Positions 50,500-59,705 of a stretch of DNA of 64,000 bases are shown piece after piece (position 1 is the stretch's first letter; every line of letters starts with the position of its first letter). The stretch is from the NCBI RefSeq assembly GCF_027812955.1, contig NZ_JAPYZV010000012.1:1-64000 (forward strand), in the 5' to 3' direction. Below the pieces are notes generated by a model that saw nothing but the letters and a program-made list of their open reading frames with translations, was not told the DNA's origin and made no database searches. Source of the stretch: Pedococcus sp. 5OH_020 (GTDB lineage: Bacteria; Actinomycetota; Actinomycetes; Actinomycetales; Dermatophilaceae). The translations under genes and the position numbers were made by a program.

Positions 50500-51537
50500 T
50501 CACAGGGTGGTGGTGTCGATGACGAAGCGGTATCGCACGTCGGAGGCCAGGACTCGTTCGTATGCCTGGTTGATCTGGTCGGCAGCGATGACCTCGACCT
50601 CGGCACCGATGCCGTGCTGGGCGCAGAAGTCGAGCATCTCCTGGGTGAGGGCGATGCCACCGATCATGGAGCCGGCAAAGGACCGACGCCCCCCGATAAG
50701 GGAGAACACGTTCAGGCTGAGCGGCTCGGCCGGGGCGCCGACGTTGACCAAGGTGCCGTCCACTGCCAGCAGCCCAAGGTAGGCGTCGAGGTCGATGCCG
50801 GCGCTGACCGTGTTGACGATGAGGTCGAACCGCCCGGCCAGCTGCTCGAACGTCGAGGGGTCAGAGGTGGCGTAGTAGTCGTCGGCACCGAGGCGCAGGC
50901 CGTCCTCCTGCTTCTTCAACGACTGGGACAGGACGGTGACCTCGGCGCCGAGAGCGTGGGCGATCTTGACACCCATGTGACCGAGTCCGCCCAGGCCCAC
51001 GATGGCGACCTTCTTCCCGGGCCCCGCATTCCAGTGACGCAGCGGCGCATAGGTGGTAATGCCGGCGCACAGGAGGGGAGCAGCTGCAACGGGGTCGATG
51101 CCGTCGGGCACGGACAGGACGTAGTCGGAGTCGACGACGACGTGGGTGGAGTAGCCGCCATGGGTGGTGGTTCCGTCGCGGTCGGTGGCCGCGTAGGTGC
51201 CGACCATTCCCTTCAGGCAGTACTGCTCGTCGCAGGCCCGGCAGTTGGCACACTCCCCGCAGGAGTTGACCATGCAGCCGACGCCGACGCGGTCGCCGAC
51301 GCGGTGGCGGGAGACGTCCGCACCGACCTCGGTGACGACTCCGACGATCTCGTGACCAGGCACGACCGGGAAGGGCTGCGGGCCCCAGTCACCATTGACG
51401 GTGTGGATGTCCGAGTGGCAGATGCCGGCGTACTCGATCTGGATGAGGACGTCGTTCGATCCAACCTCACGGCGCTCGATGACGGTGGGGGCCAGGGGCT
51501 GGCCGGCGGCGGGTGCCGCGTAAGCGTTGACGCGCAT
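50500..51537 (-). CDS. NAD(P)-dependent alcohol dehydrogenase, cinnamyl/YahK-type
   Basis: A 345-residue zinc dehydrogenase. Catalytic zinc in [16 protein letters not shown] and PGHEIVGVV. Structural zinc in [15 protein letters not shown]. Cofactor motif [22 protein letters not shown] 51537 follows AAGGAAG. It is downstream of a cupin and a MerR regulator on the same strand, a grouping that suggests aldehyde or carbonyl detoxification under MerR control. Confidence 0.9.
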   Translation of the reverse strand: MRVNAYAAPAAGQPLAPTVIERREVGSNDVLIQIEYAGICHSDIHTVNGDWGPQPFPVVPGHEIVGVVTEVGADVSRHRVGDRVGVGCMVNSCGECANCRACDEQYCLKGMVGTYAATDRDGTTTHGGYSTHVVVDSDYVLSVPDGIDPVAAAPLLCAGITTYAPLRHWNAGPGKKVAIVGLGGLGHMGVKIAHALGAEVTVLSQSLKKQEDGLRLGADDYYATSDPSTFEQLAGRFDLIVNTVSAGIDLDAYLGLLAVDGTLVNVGAPAEPLSLNVFSLIGGRRSFAGSMIGGIALTQEMLDFCAQHGIGAEVEVIAADQINQAYERVLASDVRYRFVIDTTTL

Positions 51538-51587
51538 ACGAAAATCTTCCTTCTCTTCTGATTGGGTGGATCGGGAAAGTAGGGAGC

Positions 51588-51983
51588 TCAGACGCCGTAC
51601 TCGGCGTCTGTGACGTGGTCCAGCCAGGTCACGACTTGTCCTCGGTCGTCGGCCTCCTGGATGGCGACGTGGGCCATGAACCGGTCGGACGTGGCGCCGT
51701 GCCAGTGCTCTTCGTCGGGCTCGATGTAGACCACATCGCCCGGGCGGATCTCCTGCGGGTCGCCGCCTCTGCGGGCGACGTACCCGATCCCGTCGGTGAC
51801 GTACAGGGTCTGGCCCTTGGGGTGGCTGTGCCAGGCCGTCCTGGCGCCCGGGGTGAAACGGACGTGGGCGCAACCGACAGCCGACTGCTCGTCGGGATCG
51901 CGTATGCCGTCGATGTAGACCGTGCCGGTGAACCAGTCCGCAGGTCCTACGGCAGTCTCACCGCCGCTCTGGGTGAACTTCAT
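51588..51983 (-). CDS. Small cupin protein
   Basis: A 131-residue single cupin barrel with metal ligands in [13 protein letters not shown] and [10 protein letters not shown]. Such proteins often sit beside alcohol dehydrogenases and MerR regulators in actinomycetes. The gap to the alcohol dehydrogenase is 50 bases and to the MerR gene 111 bases. The reaction is unknown. Confidence 0.85.
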   Translation of the reverse strand: MKFTQSGGETAVGPADWFTGTVYIDGIRDPDEQSAVGCAHVRFTPGARTAWHSHPKGQTLYVTDGIGYVARRGGDPQEIRPGDVVYIEPDEEHWHGATSDRFMAHVAIQEADDRGQVVTWLDHVTDAEYGV

Positions 51984-52094
51984 GTGCGATGCACTTCCTT
52001 CGTGTCACGGTCCAGGGCGCGCCGGAGCGCTGCCCGAACCTGGTTACCGGTGCCCGAGGTATGCCGCCGCAAGGCAGCGCGGCAAACGTTGGCA

Positions 52095-52556
52095 CTACCG
52101 CTTGCTGGCTGGCTTGACCTCGTCAGCGAGGGTGCGGGCCTCACCTAAGAGCAGTTCGACGTGGCCGTCGTCGCCGGCGGCCACAGCGTGCCAGTAGTCA
52201 ATCTTCAAGGCGACGTACCGCTGGCGGAGGACGAGCTGCTTTGCCTCGACCTCCAGTCGTTGCTGCTGCGCGGTGAGCAGCTCGATCTGCTCGCCGGCCG
52301 CACACGGGCCGAGTTGCCCGTTCGCGACGTACTTGGGCATGTCCCTCACGGACATGCCGGTCGCCGCGAGGCAAGCCACCCACATGATCTGGTCCAGGTC
52401 CTCCTCGTCATAGACGCGGTGACCACTGCTCGCCCCCCGGCCGACGGGGGCGATCACTCCGATGGACTCGTAGTAGCGCAGCGTGCTGGCTGGCAGCCCA
52501 GTCAGGGCTGCAGCCTCCTTGATCGTGTACTCGTGGCGGGCAGTCAGAGCGCTCAT
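52095..52556 (-). CDS. MerR-family transcriptional regulator
   Basis: A 153-residue regulator. The winged-helix head is YTIKEAAALTGLPASTLRYYE, followed by GHRVYDEEDLDQI and a long dimer helix (AAGEQIELLTAQQQRLEVEA). A Cys occurs only in CLAATG and GPCAAG. ATG 52556 gives the family N-terminus; GTG 52565 would add three residues. A palindrome lies just upstream. It probably controls itself and the cupin and dehydrogenase downstream. Confidence 0.85.
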   Translation of the reverse strand: MSALTARHEYTIKEAAALTGLPASTLRYYESIGVIAPVGRGASSGHRVYDEEDLDQIMWVACLAATGMSVRDMPKYVANGQLGPCAAGEQIELLTAQQQRLEVEAKQLVLRQRYVALKIDYWHAVAAGDDGHVELLLGEARTLADEVKPASKR

Positions 52557-52572
52557 GTCAACCACGCTAAGA

Positions 52573-52590
52573 ACTTCAAGTGCTCGAAGT
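52573..52590. promoter_or_regulatory. Palindrome ACTTCAAGTGCTCGAAGT upstream of MerR gene
   Basis: The 18 bases form an inverted repeat with one mismatched pair, 17 bases before ATG 52556. MerR proteins bind such dyads in the spacer of their promoters. No clear -35/-10 pair was identified. The remaining 52591-52819 shows no gene. Confidence 0.55.
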
Positions 52591-52819
52591 CAGGGCCATG
52601 CTTCCCAGCCAGATGACTTACTGAATCTCTGGGTCTCGCGAACAATGCTCGTCCTGTCTCAAGTAGGGGCCCCTGGGCCGAAGCCGTTCCCTACGGCCGC
52701 CAATGTGCGCTCAAGTTCCCACCAGTTTCACGCATCTCCTGACTCACCCCTCCAGCCGCCGCGCGAACCAGCCGTCGGCTTCATCGCCGAAGTAAGTAGC
52801 CGGTTGTCCTCGTGAGGTC

Positions 52820-53722
52820 TCAGCGAGACTGTCTCAGCGAGCCAGCCTCAGTGACGTCCTCGGGCAACTCGTGGGTTGCCGCCCATGACGCCAACAGCTT
52901 CAACCCGTCCTCAGCTGCCGAGCCCGGTCTAGCCGTGTACACAGTCAGGTCTAGGCTCCCCCGGTCACGCGTGGGTAGGTCCATCGAGTGGTACGTCAGC
53001 TCGAGCGAGCCGATGTCAGGATGACGGAACGTCTTGACGCCGTTGGAATGCAACCGGACGTTGTGGGCAGCCCACCGGGTGCGAAACTCGTTGCTGACCG
53101 TGGACAACTCACCAACGAGCTCACGCAGGTCCTTGTCATGCGGATCCCGTCCAGCCTCGGTACGCAGCAGCGCGACCGTCGTGTTGGCAGCCCCTTCCCA
53201 GTCGGGGTACATGCTCCGTGCTGCCGGGTCGAGGAACTGGAACCTTGCAATGTTGATCGGGTCCCGGCGACTGGCGTACATAGGCGAGTACAGGGCCCGA
53301 CCCAGTGTGTTCGTCGCGAGGATGTCCATGCGACCGTTGCGGACCATGGCCGGCGCCGTCGTCATGGAGTCCAGCATCCACTGCACGCTCTCGGGGAGCT
53401 CAGTGCCGCGACGGCGTCTCTGCACACCCTTCATGGAAGGTTTCGCCGCCTGCGCCAGGTCGAACAAGTAACTGCGCTCCGCATCATCAAGCTGCAACGC
53501 GCGCGCCACCGCATCGAGGACGTCTTCTGACACACCGGCTATGTGCCCCTTCTCCAGCCGGATGTACCACTCGGTGCTCACACCAGCGAGGACGGCAACC
53601 TCCTCACGGCGCAGCCCCTTCACACGCCGCACGCCACCACCAGCAGGCAGCCCAGCCTGCTCCGGGGTGATGCGCGCCCGGCGGTTGGTGAGGAAGTCAC
53701 GAATGTCTGCACGAATCTCCAC
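52820..53722 (-). CDS. XRE-family (MmyB-like) transcriptional regulator
   Basis: A 300-residue relative of the regulator at 49347. Helix-turn-helix in FLTNRRARITPEQAGLP and [20 protein letters not shown]; ligand domain with TNTLGRALYSPMYA and YPDWEGAANTTVALLRTEAG. GTG 53722 is taken as start because the family begins MEIRADIRDFL; a start nine codons earlier is possible. It is divergent from a broken alcohol dehydrogenase gene, so its original target may be lost. Confidence 0.85.
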   Translation of the reverse strand: MEIRADIRDFLTNRRARITPEQAGLPAGGGVRRVKGLRREEVAVLAGVSTEWYIRLEKGHIAGVSEDVLDAVARALQLDDAERSYLFDLAQAAKPSMKGVQRRRRGTELPESVQWMLDSMTTAPAMVRNGRMDILATNTLGRALYSPMYASRRDPINIARFQFLDPAARSMYPDWEGAANTTVALLRTEAGRDPHDKDLRELVGELSTVSNEFRTRWAAHNVRLHSNGVKTFRHPDIGSLELTYHSMDLPTRDRGSLDLTVYTARPGSAAEDGLKLLASWAATHELPEDVTEAGSLRQSR

Positions 53723-53946
53723 CCCTTCACGGTACGACCGAACGCACATCCATGGGGGGTCGCGTTTGTCCCCCTACAACCTGAACCTGCCCTCGACGCC
53801 CCAACAGGAGTTACATGGTGCGCGCGGACGGATGACAGCCAACCTCACCGGCCCGCACGAGTCCTGTCTTGCGTCACCGCTGGCGACGTGAACCGGTCCA
53901 GCATCAACCAAACGCTGACCTTTCAGCCAACAAGGGAGACATCAAC

Positions 53947-54215
53947 ATGCGAGGCACAGTCCTGCACGGGCCTGGCGACGTCCGCTTCGAAGAGCGAGAC
54001 GACCCCACCCTCGTCGAACCCACCGACGCCATCATCCGCCTCGCCGCCAGCTGCGTTTGCGGGTCAGACCTGTGGCCCTACCGCGGCCTCGAGGACGTCA
54101 ACGTCCCCTCCCCGATGGGTCACGAGTACGCCGGTTACGTCGAGCAGGTCGGTGACCAGGTCACCGCCGTCAAGCCCGGTGACTTCGTCGTCGGGTCGTT
54201 CTTCGCCTCGTTCCC
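53947..54215 (+). pseudogene. Zn-alcohol dehydrogenase, N-terminal fragment
   Basis: The first 88 codons are a good MDR dehydrogenase head: CVCGSDLWPYRG and MGHEYAGYVEQVG, close to the intact gene at 5955. After GDFVVGSFFAS the homology ends and the frame runs on as Arg/Pro-rich nonsense. The Rossmann domain is missing. The next recognisable sequence is the tail of an unrelated gene. A deletion or recombination joined the two. Confidence 0.8.
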
Positions 54216-54247
54216 GGCGCCATCCGCGACGGCGACCCGGCCTACGG

Positions 54248-54505
54248 CAGGATGCCAGCCCCAGCGGCATGGTCTACGCGTCCGGCACCCTGTACGTGGC
54301 CCACGTGCGCGGTCAGGCGCTGCGCGCCGTCCCCGTTGCGGATCCGTCGGCCTCGCGGCTGTTCTTCCACGAGCAGTTCGGCCGCATCCGTGACGCAGCC
54401 ATCGCACCCAACGGTGACCTGTGGTTCATTACGAACAACACTGACGGTCGCGGCACACCGCGCGGCCGCGATGACCGCATCATGCGGGTTCACCTTGCCG
54501 GCTGA
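54248..54505 (+). pseudogene. PQQ-dependent sugar dehydrogenase-like C-terminal fragment
   Basis: In another frame the sequence reads ASPSGMVYASGTLYVAHV, then GRIRDAAIAPNGDLWFITNN and a closing DDRIMRV. These are the last blades of glucose/sorbosone dehydrogenase beta-propellers. The rest of the enzyme, more than 250 residues, is absent. It is fused to the dehydrogenase fragment upstream. Confidence 0.7.
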
Positions 54506-54545
54506 CTTGAACACCACCGGCCTGAGGCGCTCCAACGGTACGGTC

Positions 54546-54770
54546 TCAGCGACCCACCGCGACTGTGCAGTCCTGGTTGCTGACGTCGCATCGGACGCCC
54601 AGAACATCATGGCCCCGTGCGGTCAGGTCCTTGGTCGCCTCGTCTAGCTTCTCCTGGGTGACATCGGCCAGAGCCGCCGCGGCGTTGCTTGCCGCGAATG
54701 CGCGCGGGGTGGCCAGACCCATGCAGGAACTGGCACCGGTGACGAACGCCTCATGGCCGGTGAAGTCGTA
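54546..54770 (-). pseudogene. SDR N-terminal fragment
   Basis: On the minus strand 75 codons read YDFTGHEAFVTGASSCMG, then LTARGHDVLGVRCDVS, and stop at TGA. This is the cofactor-binding half of an SDR similar to the gene at 37294. The glycine motif is damaged (SSCMG for SSGMG) and the catalytic half is missing. A third fragment in a row, so this stretch is decayed. Confidence 0.75.
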
Positions 54771-54819
54771 GCTTGAAATTCTTCAATGGTGCTTGGCCGA
54801 TCGTTTTCCGTGGACATGC

Positions 54820-55197
54820 TCACTCGTTCTTCTCATCGGCGTCAGTAGCGCGTTCAATCAGCACCTTAAAGACGTCAGGCTGAGAGCGGATGGCGGCAAT
54901 GTCCCCGTCGAAAGAACCCAAGCGAACGATTCCGTTCCAGTAGTCGACGTCGCCGTAGTAAAAGACAAGGTCGCCGGAAGGCGCGTAGTACCCGACGTCG
55001 TTGACCTCGGGGTCTGCGCCTGCGGGGACACCCTGCGTCGTCAGCGGCCACTGGAGGTCGGCAATCTTTTCCACACCGTTGAAGTCACGGAACGTCAACG
55101 TCAGCGGGAGATGGTCGACCAAGGCCTGCGCCGTGGAGTTGTCGAACAGGGTGGCGGTCAGCGTCTGGCCGCTGAACCTGATGGTGACTTGGGTCAT
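54820..55197 (-). CDS. Cyclophilin-like fold protein
   Basis: A 125-residue soluble protein: VTIRFSGQTLTATLFDNS at the N-terminus and VGYYAPSGDLVFYYGDVDYW near the middle, then NGIVRLGSF. It is a paralog of the lipoprotein at 5342 without the signal peptide. It lies beside a broken alcohol dehydrogenase and an SDR. The function is unknown to me. Confidence 0.8.
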   Translation of the reverse strand: MTQVTIRFSGQTLTATLFDNSTAQALVDHLPLTLTFRDFNGVEKIADLQWPLTTQGVPAGADPEVNDVGYYAPSGDLVFYYGDVDYWNGIVRLGSFDGDIAAIRSQPDVFKVLIERATDADEKNE

Positions 55198-55291
55198 CGC
55201 GCCCTCTTCCGGTGGATGCTGTCAGCCTCGAGGGTGGTAGGACTTGGGGCGGCACAGGACATCCACGCACACCGTGGTGTCCACGGGAGGC

Positions 55292-56029
55292 TCATGCGCG
55301 TTCGGGCAAGGTTAGGCCGGTGTGGCGTTCAAGTGAACAGAGCAGACGGTCTTGGAACTGTGAGTCCGTCACGGCGGGGTCTGGGTCACGACGCTGCTGG
55401 TGGTACCAGTACCCGCCACTGGTCGGGGCCTGCCGGTCATCGCTCGTGACGAGCCACTCTTGGGTGCGATGCCCGAGCCGCAGGTCGTCCGGAGCTCCCG
55501 GCCCACCCATGCGTGTTGGCACCCACCCTGGGTCGACACTGTTACTGAACACGCCCGGCCACAGGCGCGCCACCGCTGCCGCGAGCGTTGCCACGAACAG
55601 TTTGCTGTCGGAATACGAGCCAGCCCGTCCACCCGTCCAGTCGACGCCGGTAACGTCGGCCGTCGCACCCCGATGCATGCCGCTGCTGAGGTACACCAGC
55701 CGCTCAACCTGCGGCATCAAGGCGGTCAGCGCGTACGGAGCAACCACATTGACCGGCATGATGCCTGGCCCGCGGTACACCCCAGCGTTGTGGATGACCG
55801 CGTCCACCATTCCCGACGACGCGACCTGATCGGCAACGCTACGAGTCTGAGCCAGGTCGGCAAGGTCCCCAACAATGGCGTGAGCGCCAGCGTCCAGGAG
55901 GTCACGCACCGCGTCCAACCGCTGCTCGTTGCGACCATGAACGACGACTTCATGCCCCTGCTCCAGCAGGGTTTGCGCTGCAGCTCGGCCCAGCCCGTCC
56001 ACTGACCCGGTGATGAGCACCTTGGTCAT
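55292..56029 (-). CDS. SDR-family oxidoreductase, atypical
   Basis: A 245-residue SDR with N-terminal LITGSVDGLGRAAAQ, IHNAGVY, Ser in VYLSSGMH and Tyr-Lys in GSYSDSKLFVATL. The pattern resembles the retinol-dehydrogenase-like/daunorubicin C-13 reductase group. It is 94 bases upstream of the cyclophilin-like gene on the same strand. The substrate is unknown. Confidence 0.83.
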   Translation of the reverse strand: MTKVLITGSVDGLGRAAAQTLLEQGHEVVVHGRNEQRLDAVRDLLDAGAHAIVGDLADLAQTRSVADQVASSGMVDAVIHNAGVYRGPGIMPVNVVAPYALTALMPQVERLVYLSSGMHRGATADVTGVDWTGGRAGSYSDSKLFVATLAAAVARLWPGVFSNSVDPGWVPTRMGGPGAPDDLRLGHRTQEWLVTSDDRQAPTSGGYWYHQQRRDPDPAVTDSQFQDRLLCSLERHTGLTLPERA

Positions 56030-56042
56030 GTCGGCACGCCGG

Positions 56043-56417
56043 TCATATCGGCACGCGCCACGACGGAGAACCAGCCGAACAGGCGCGCACGCTCGTGGCT
56101 ATCAGCCCTGCGACGCGGCCTCTCACCACGGGCACGACGGCTCGCCGGTCGGGGCAGGCGGGGCCATCTGAGATGACGCCGTAGACGACTGTTCCCGCAT
56201 CCGGCGACGGTCGTGGGACGTTCGCGTCGGCCGGCGCCGCAGAAGCGGTGGAGACGATGACCACACCCGAGGCCGCAAGTGTCAACGCTGCCGAACGAAG
56301 GCGCCGGCTCCAGGGACCCAAGAGCGCTCCTCGCCTCTCATCCACGCCGCAGACAGGGTGGCAGCCACTGAGTTTGCGACCCTGCGGCGCATTTTCCCTG
56401 CTGGTGCGAGTCGTCAT
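56043..56417 (-). CDS. Hypothetical small secreted protein
   Basis: A 124-residue open frame. Residues about 40-62 form a hydrophobic stretch ending in an Ala-rich signal-like site (VVIVSTASAAPADA) after an unusually long basic head. The mature part has no recognised domain. The ribosome site is weak. It may be a gene fragment or a chance frame; no homology was recognised. Confidence 0.3.
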   Translation of the reverse strand: MTTRTSRENAPQGRKLSGCHPVCGVDERRGALLGPWSRRLRSAALTLAASGVVIVSTASAAPADANVPRPSPDAGTVVYGVISDGPACPDRRAVVPVVRGRVAGLIATSVRACSAGSPSWRVPI

Positions 56418-56700
56418 GGTCCGTCTTTCTCATGTCGTGGCGGGCCGCCGACGCCCGGCACTCAGCCCGAATCTGCGAGGCGACTGGGTAAGTCAGACGT
56501 GGCGAACCCATTTCCACCACGGTAGGTGCCTGCATCATGCGCTGGCAGGCACAACCGGTACCCCCACAAGTTCAACCCCTCAAACAGGCAATGCCCTGGC
56601 CGGGCACGTGGTTGTCACCAGTGCGGCAGCTACGACGAGGTGGCTCACACCGGCTGCGACCGGGCCGCACACCCATCCTGCCTAGCTCAGAAAGCACACC

Positions 56701-57990
56701 ATGTCTTCGCAACCTCGTCCCCCGACCACCAGACTTCCCCTCGTCGTGTTCGTCCTCGCCGCCGGCACATTCCTCATGGGAACGACCGAGTTCATGATTG
56801 CCGGGCTCCTGCCCGAGATGGCCGCCGACCTCGGCTTCTCCATCCCGCACACCGGCCTGCTCATAACCGCATTCGCCGTCGGCATGATTGTCGGCTCACC
56901 CCTCATGGCCGTAGCCACCCTGCGGATGCCGCAACGTCTCACGCTGACCCTCGCACTGTTGGTGTTCGCCGCCGGGCACGTCGTCGTCGCCCTGTCCACC
57001 ACGTTCGCGGTTGCACTCGGCGCCCGCGTCGTCACGGCATTGGCCACCGGCGCGTTCTGGTCAGTCGCAGCAGTCGTCGCCACCCGCGCCGCCGGTGCCG
57101 CCAACAGCTCCCGAGCCCTCGGCGCCGTCATCGGCGGTCTCACCCTCGCCAACGTCATCGGAGTCCCCATCGGCTCGTTCGCCGGACAGCTAACTGGATG
57201 GCGCGGCCCGTTCTGGGCCCTGGCCATCCTCGCCACCGTCGGCGCCACCGTCATCGGCCGGTTCATCCCCCACAACACCGACGCAACCACACCAAGCATC
57301 CGAAGCGAGCTCACGGCCCTGCGCAACGGTCGGCTGTGGCTCGCACTGACCGCGTCCGCCGCCATCATGGGCGGCGTCCTGGCCACGTACAGCTACATCA
57401 CCCCCATCCTCACCGACCGCACCGGCATCCCAAGCAACCTCGTCCCGCTCGTCCTCGTCGGGTTCGGCGCCGGCGCCCTTGCCGGAACCACGTTCGGCGG
57501 CCGCATCGGCGACCGGCACCCGATGACGACCACAATCACCGGAGCCATCGCCACCGCCGTCATCCTCGCCCTGTTCACCACCCTCGCAGCCCAGCCCGTT
57601 GCAGCCATCGCCCTCGTCGCACTCATGGGTCTGGCCGGATTCGCCGTCAACCCAGTCCTGTCCGCCATGGCTGTCCAGTTCGCCGGCAACGCCCCCACCC
57701 TCGCCGCAGCCCTGAGCACGTCCGCATTCAACGTCGGCATCGCCGCCGGCTCCTGGGTCGCCGGCCTGGCCCTAGGAACGGGCCTCGGCCTGGCCGGCCC
57801 GTCCATGGTCGGCGCCCTCATCGCGCTCACCACCTTGGTGCCGCTCGTCGCCCTGGCCGTCATCGCACGCCGCCGGGCACACCCGGACGGAAGCTGGGCA
57901 GCCCTGACCAGCCGCCCGAAGGGGGCCACGACTGCCCGGCCGAACCAGCCGGCGTCTCGACCCGCCGCGCAGCTGGAACCGGCTTGCTGA
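56701..57990 (+). CDS. MFS transporter, DHA1 (Cmx/AraJ-like)
   Basis: A 429-residue membrane protein with about 12 segments. GTTEFMIAGLLPEMAADLG at the first helix and the later WRGPFWALAILA are typical of chloramphenicol/arabinose-type exporters. GDRHPMTTT matches the mid-loop motif. The C-terminal tail is hydrophilic and Pro/Ala-rich. The 283 bases upstream (56418-56700) show nothing I recognise. It stands alone; substrate unknown. Confidence 0.88.
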   Translation: MSSQPRPPTTRLPLVVFVLAAGTFLMGTTEFMIAGLLPEMAADLGFSIPHTGLLITAFAVGMIVGSPLMAVATLRMPQRLTLTLALLVFAAGHVVVALSTTFAVALGARVVTALATGAFWSVAAVVATRAAGAANSSRALGAVIGGLTLANVIGVPIGSFAGQLTGWRGPFWALAILATVGATVIGRFIPHNTDATTPSIRSELTALRNGRLWLALTASAAIMGGVLATYSYITPILTDRTGIPSNLVPLVLVGFGAGALAGTTFGGRIGDRHPMTTTITGAIATAVILALFTTLAAQPVAAIALVALMGLAGFAVNPVLSAMAVQFAGNAPTLAAALSTSAFNVGIAAGSWVAGLALGTGLGLAGPSMVGALIALTTLVPLVALAVIARRRAHPDGSWAALTSRPKGATTARPNQPASRPAAQLEPAC

Positions 57991-58348
57991 CCCCACGGGT
58001 GCCGCCGCCCTCTCCCCAACTCACGTGGCCCGGGCCCCCTGCTCACGACCGACGTTCCGGTCCGGCCGCCTGGGACCCATGCGTGTCATAGGGGCCCAGG
58101 CAGCCTTTGCCGTGGACACGCGGATGCCGGTCCGCGCCTGAAGCCCTTTGTTGCGTGACCCGGCCACCATCGCGGGGCTGGTGCGAGAGGTCTCTACAGC
58201 AGACAGAGCGGACAAAGCGCGAGCGGGAGTGCCGTCAGAGAACGATTCCGAGCGCCCCGACATGGGACTGAGGAATGTGGCCCCTCGCCGAAATCTGCTC
58301 CGCGTGTGGACTGGTCTCTACTGCGTGGACTGCAACGACCCTCGCTGT
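57991..58348. other. Apparently gene-free stretch
   Basis: Between the MFS gene and a kinase fragment no recognisable gene, hairpin or repeat is seen. A frame from 58148 is open through this stretch into the kinase tail, but its first 67 codons match nothing I know. Confidence 0.5.
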
Positions 58349-58546
58349 GGTCCACCCATCGCCCGCCAGGTCGTCGAAGCGCCCGAAGGACGCATCATCC
58401 GGGTCAGCGACTCCAACCAGGGCAGCACGTTCGTGGTGTGGCTGCCGGACCGAACGATGGACTCGGCCCCGAACGCGGCCTGCAACCACCCAGCTGAACC
58501 GCTCAGGGCTCGGCGCGTGAGCGAGCCAGATGCACGGTGCCGGTAG
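58349..58546 (+). pseudogene. Sensor histidine kinase C-terminal fragment
   Basis: The frame reads GPPIARQVVEAPEGRIIRVS followed by SNQGSTFVVWLPDR, the last strand and loop of a histidine kinase ATPase domain (normally GLAIARQVVEAHGGRIxVxS...GSTF). Two residues near the HGG position are altered, and everything upstream of the G2 box is absent. No response-regulator gene is near. A decayed remnant. Confidence 0.65.
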
Positions 58547-58568
58547 CCCTCACGCGTAGGTGGGTAGC

Positions 58569-59621
58569 TTAAGCGTTGCCGCGCGGCCGACGGCGCAGCC
58601 ACGCTCCCAGCAATGGGGCGCACAGCAAAGCCAGCAGGATGCGCAGGCACTGCATGGTGAGAATGAGTCCGACCTCGTCTCCCGAGTCCACCGCGACAGC
58701 GGTCACCGCCGGCAGACCCCCAGGGGTCGTGGCCAGGTACCCGTCCAACGGCGACACCCCAACCATGTGCGCGAAAGCAACCCCGATGCCGGCGCACGCG
58801 GCCATACCCAGCAGGGCGCTGACCAGCGCCAGCGGGAAGATGCCCGCGAGCGTGCGCAGCTGGTCCCTGGTGAACCCGACCCCGACGTAGAGACCAACCA
58901 GCGTGTAGCCCACCGTCAGCAGCCAACCCGGGACGTGAGCCAACCCGAAGACGCCCCACACGGACACCGCGCTCGAGACCACAAGGGGAACGAGGATTCC
59001 GGCGCCGCCGAATCGGGCGAGACGAGCCAGGACCATGCCGACCAGCAGGCAGATGCCGGTGTAGGCAAGGTCCGCCCCCACCGAGGAGTTGACACCCGTC
59101 GAAGCGCCGCTGGCAGCTGGCCGCGCGCCGCCGAGGAGCGGGGCCACGAGGGGGACGCTGACGAGGACGACGATGACCCTCAGGTACTGCGCTGACAGCA
59201 CCACCTGGGCATCTGCGCCGAACTCCTTGGCCATCAAGCTGACGCCGCTGGCTCCGCCGGCAATTGAGGCAAACGCCGCGGTCGTTCCCGACACCCCCGG
59301 GTGCAGGTTCAGGAGCTGGCCAATCAGCATGGTGGCGCCAAGCGTCAACAGGACCCCCGCCGGAACGGCAACAGGTTCCCTCGCCACCGCTTTGAGCACG
59401 TCAGCGTTGATGGTGGCGCCTGCGGCCACACCCACGATGGCCATGCCCAGCTGACGCAACACAGCCGGCAGCTGCGGCGCGGTCGGCGAAGTCACTCCCA
59501 ACACCCCGCCGCCCACCAGCGCCGCGAACAAGGCCGGTGTCGGCGCACCCGCCCAACTCAGCAGGCCGGCGACGGCGACGAACGCCAGGACGGCCAACGA
59601 CCAACGACGGCCCGCCTTCAC
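58569..59621 (-). CDS. AbrB-family membrane protein
   Basis: A 350-residue membrane protein of two repeated halves, each of about five segments: GVAAGATINADVLKAVAREP in the first, VGLYVGVGFTRDQLRTLAG in the second. TTPGGLPAVTAVAVDSGDEVGLI is diagnostic of this family, once called ammonia monooxygenase-like. It is last in the minus-strand run and 84 bases from the Kch/TrkA-like gene. It may be a transporter; the function is not established. Confidence 0.83.
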   Translation of the reverse strand: MKAGRRWSLAVLAFVAVAGLLSWAGAPTPALFAALVGGGVLGVTSPTAPQLPAVLRQLGMAIVGVAAGATINADVLKAVAREPVAVPAGVLLTLGATMLIGQLLNLHPGVSGTTAAFASIAGGASGVSLMAKEFGADAQVVLSAQYLRVIVVLVSVPLVAPLLGGARPAASGASTGVNSSVGADLAYTGICLLVGMVLARLARFGGAGILVPLVVSSAVSVWGVFGLAHVPGWLLTVGYTLVGLYVGVGFTRDQLRTLAGIFPLALVSALLGMAACAGIGVAFAHMVGVSPLDGYLATTPGGLPAVTAVAVDSGDEVGLILTMQCLRILLALLCAPLLGAWLRRRPRGNA

Positions 59622-59705
59622 AAGAGCACAGTGCGCAACGTGGCAAGCGACCCGGCGGTGAGGCGGTCACCGGGCACGAGCGTGAGCCACCCGTTCATTG
59701 TTTGG

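Noticed and set aside
56526-58091. Long Arg/His/Pro-rich plus-strand frame over the MFS gene
   Set aside because: Composition is that of a shifted frame of a GC-rich membrane-protein gene.
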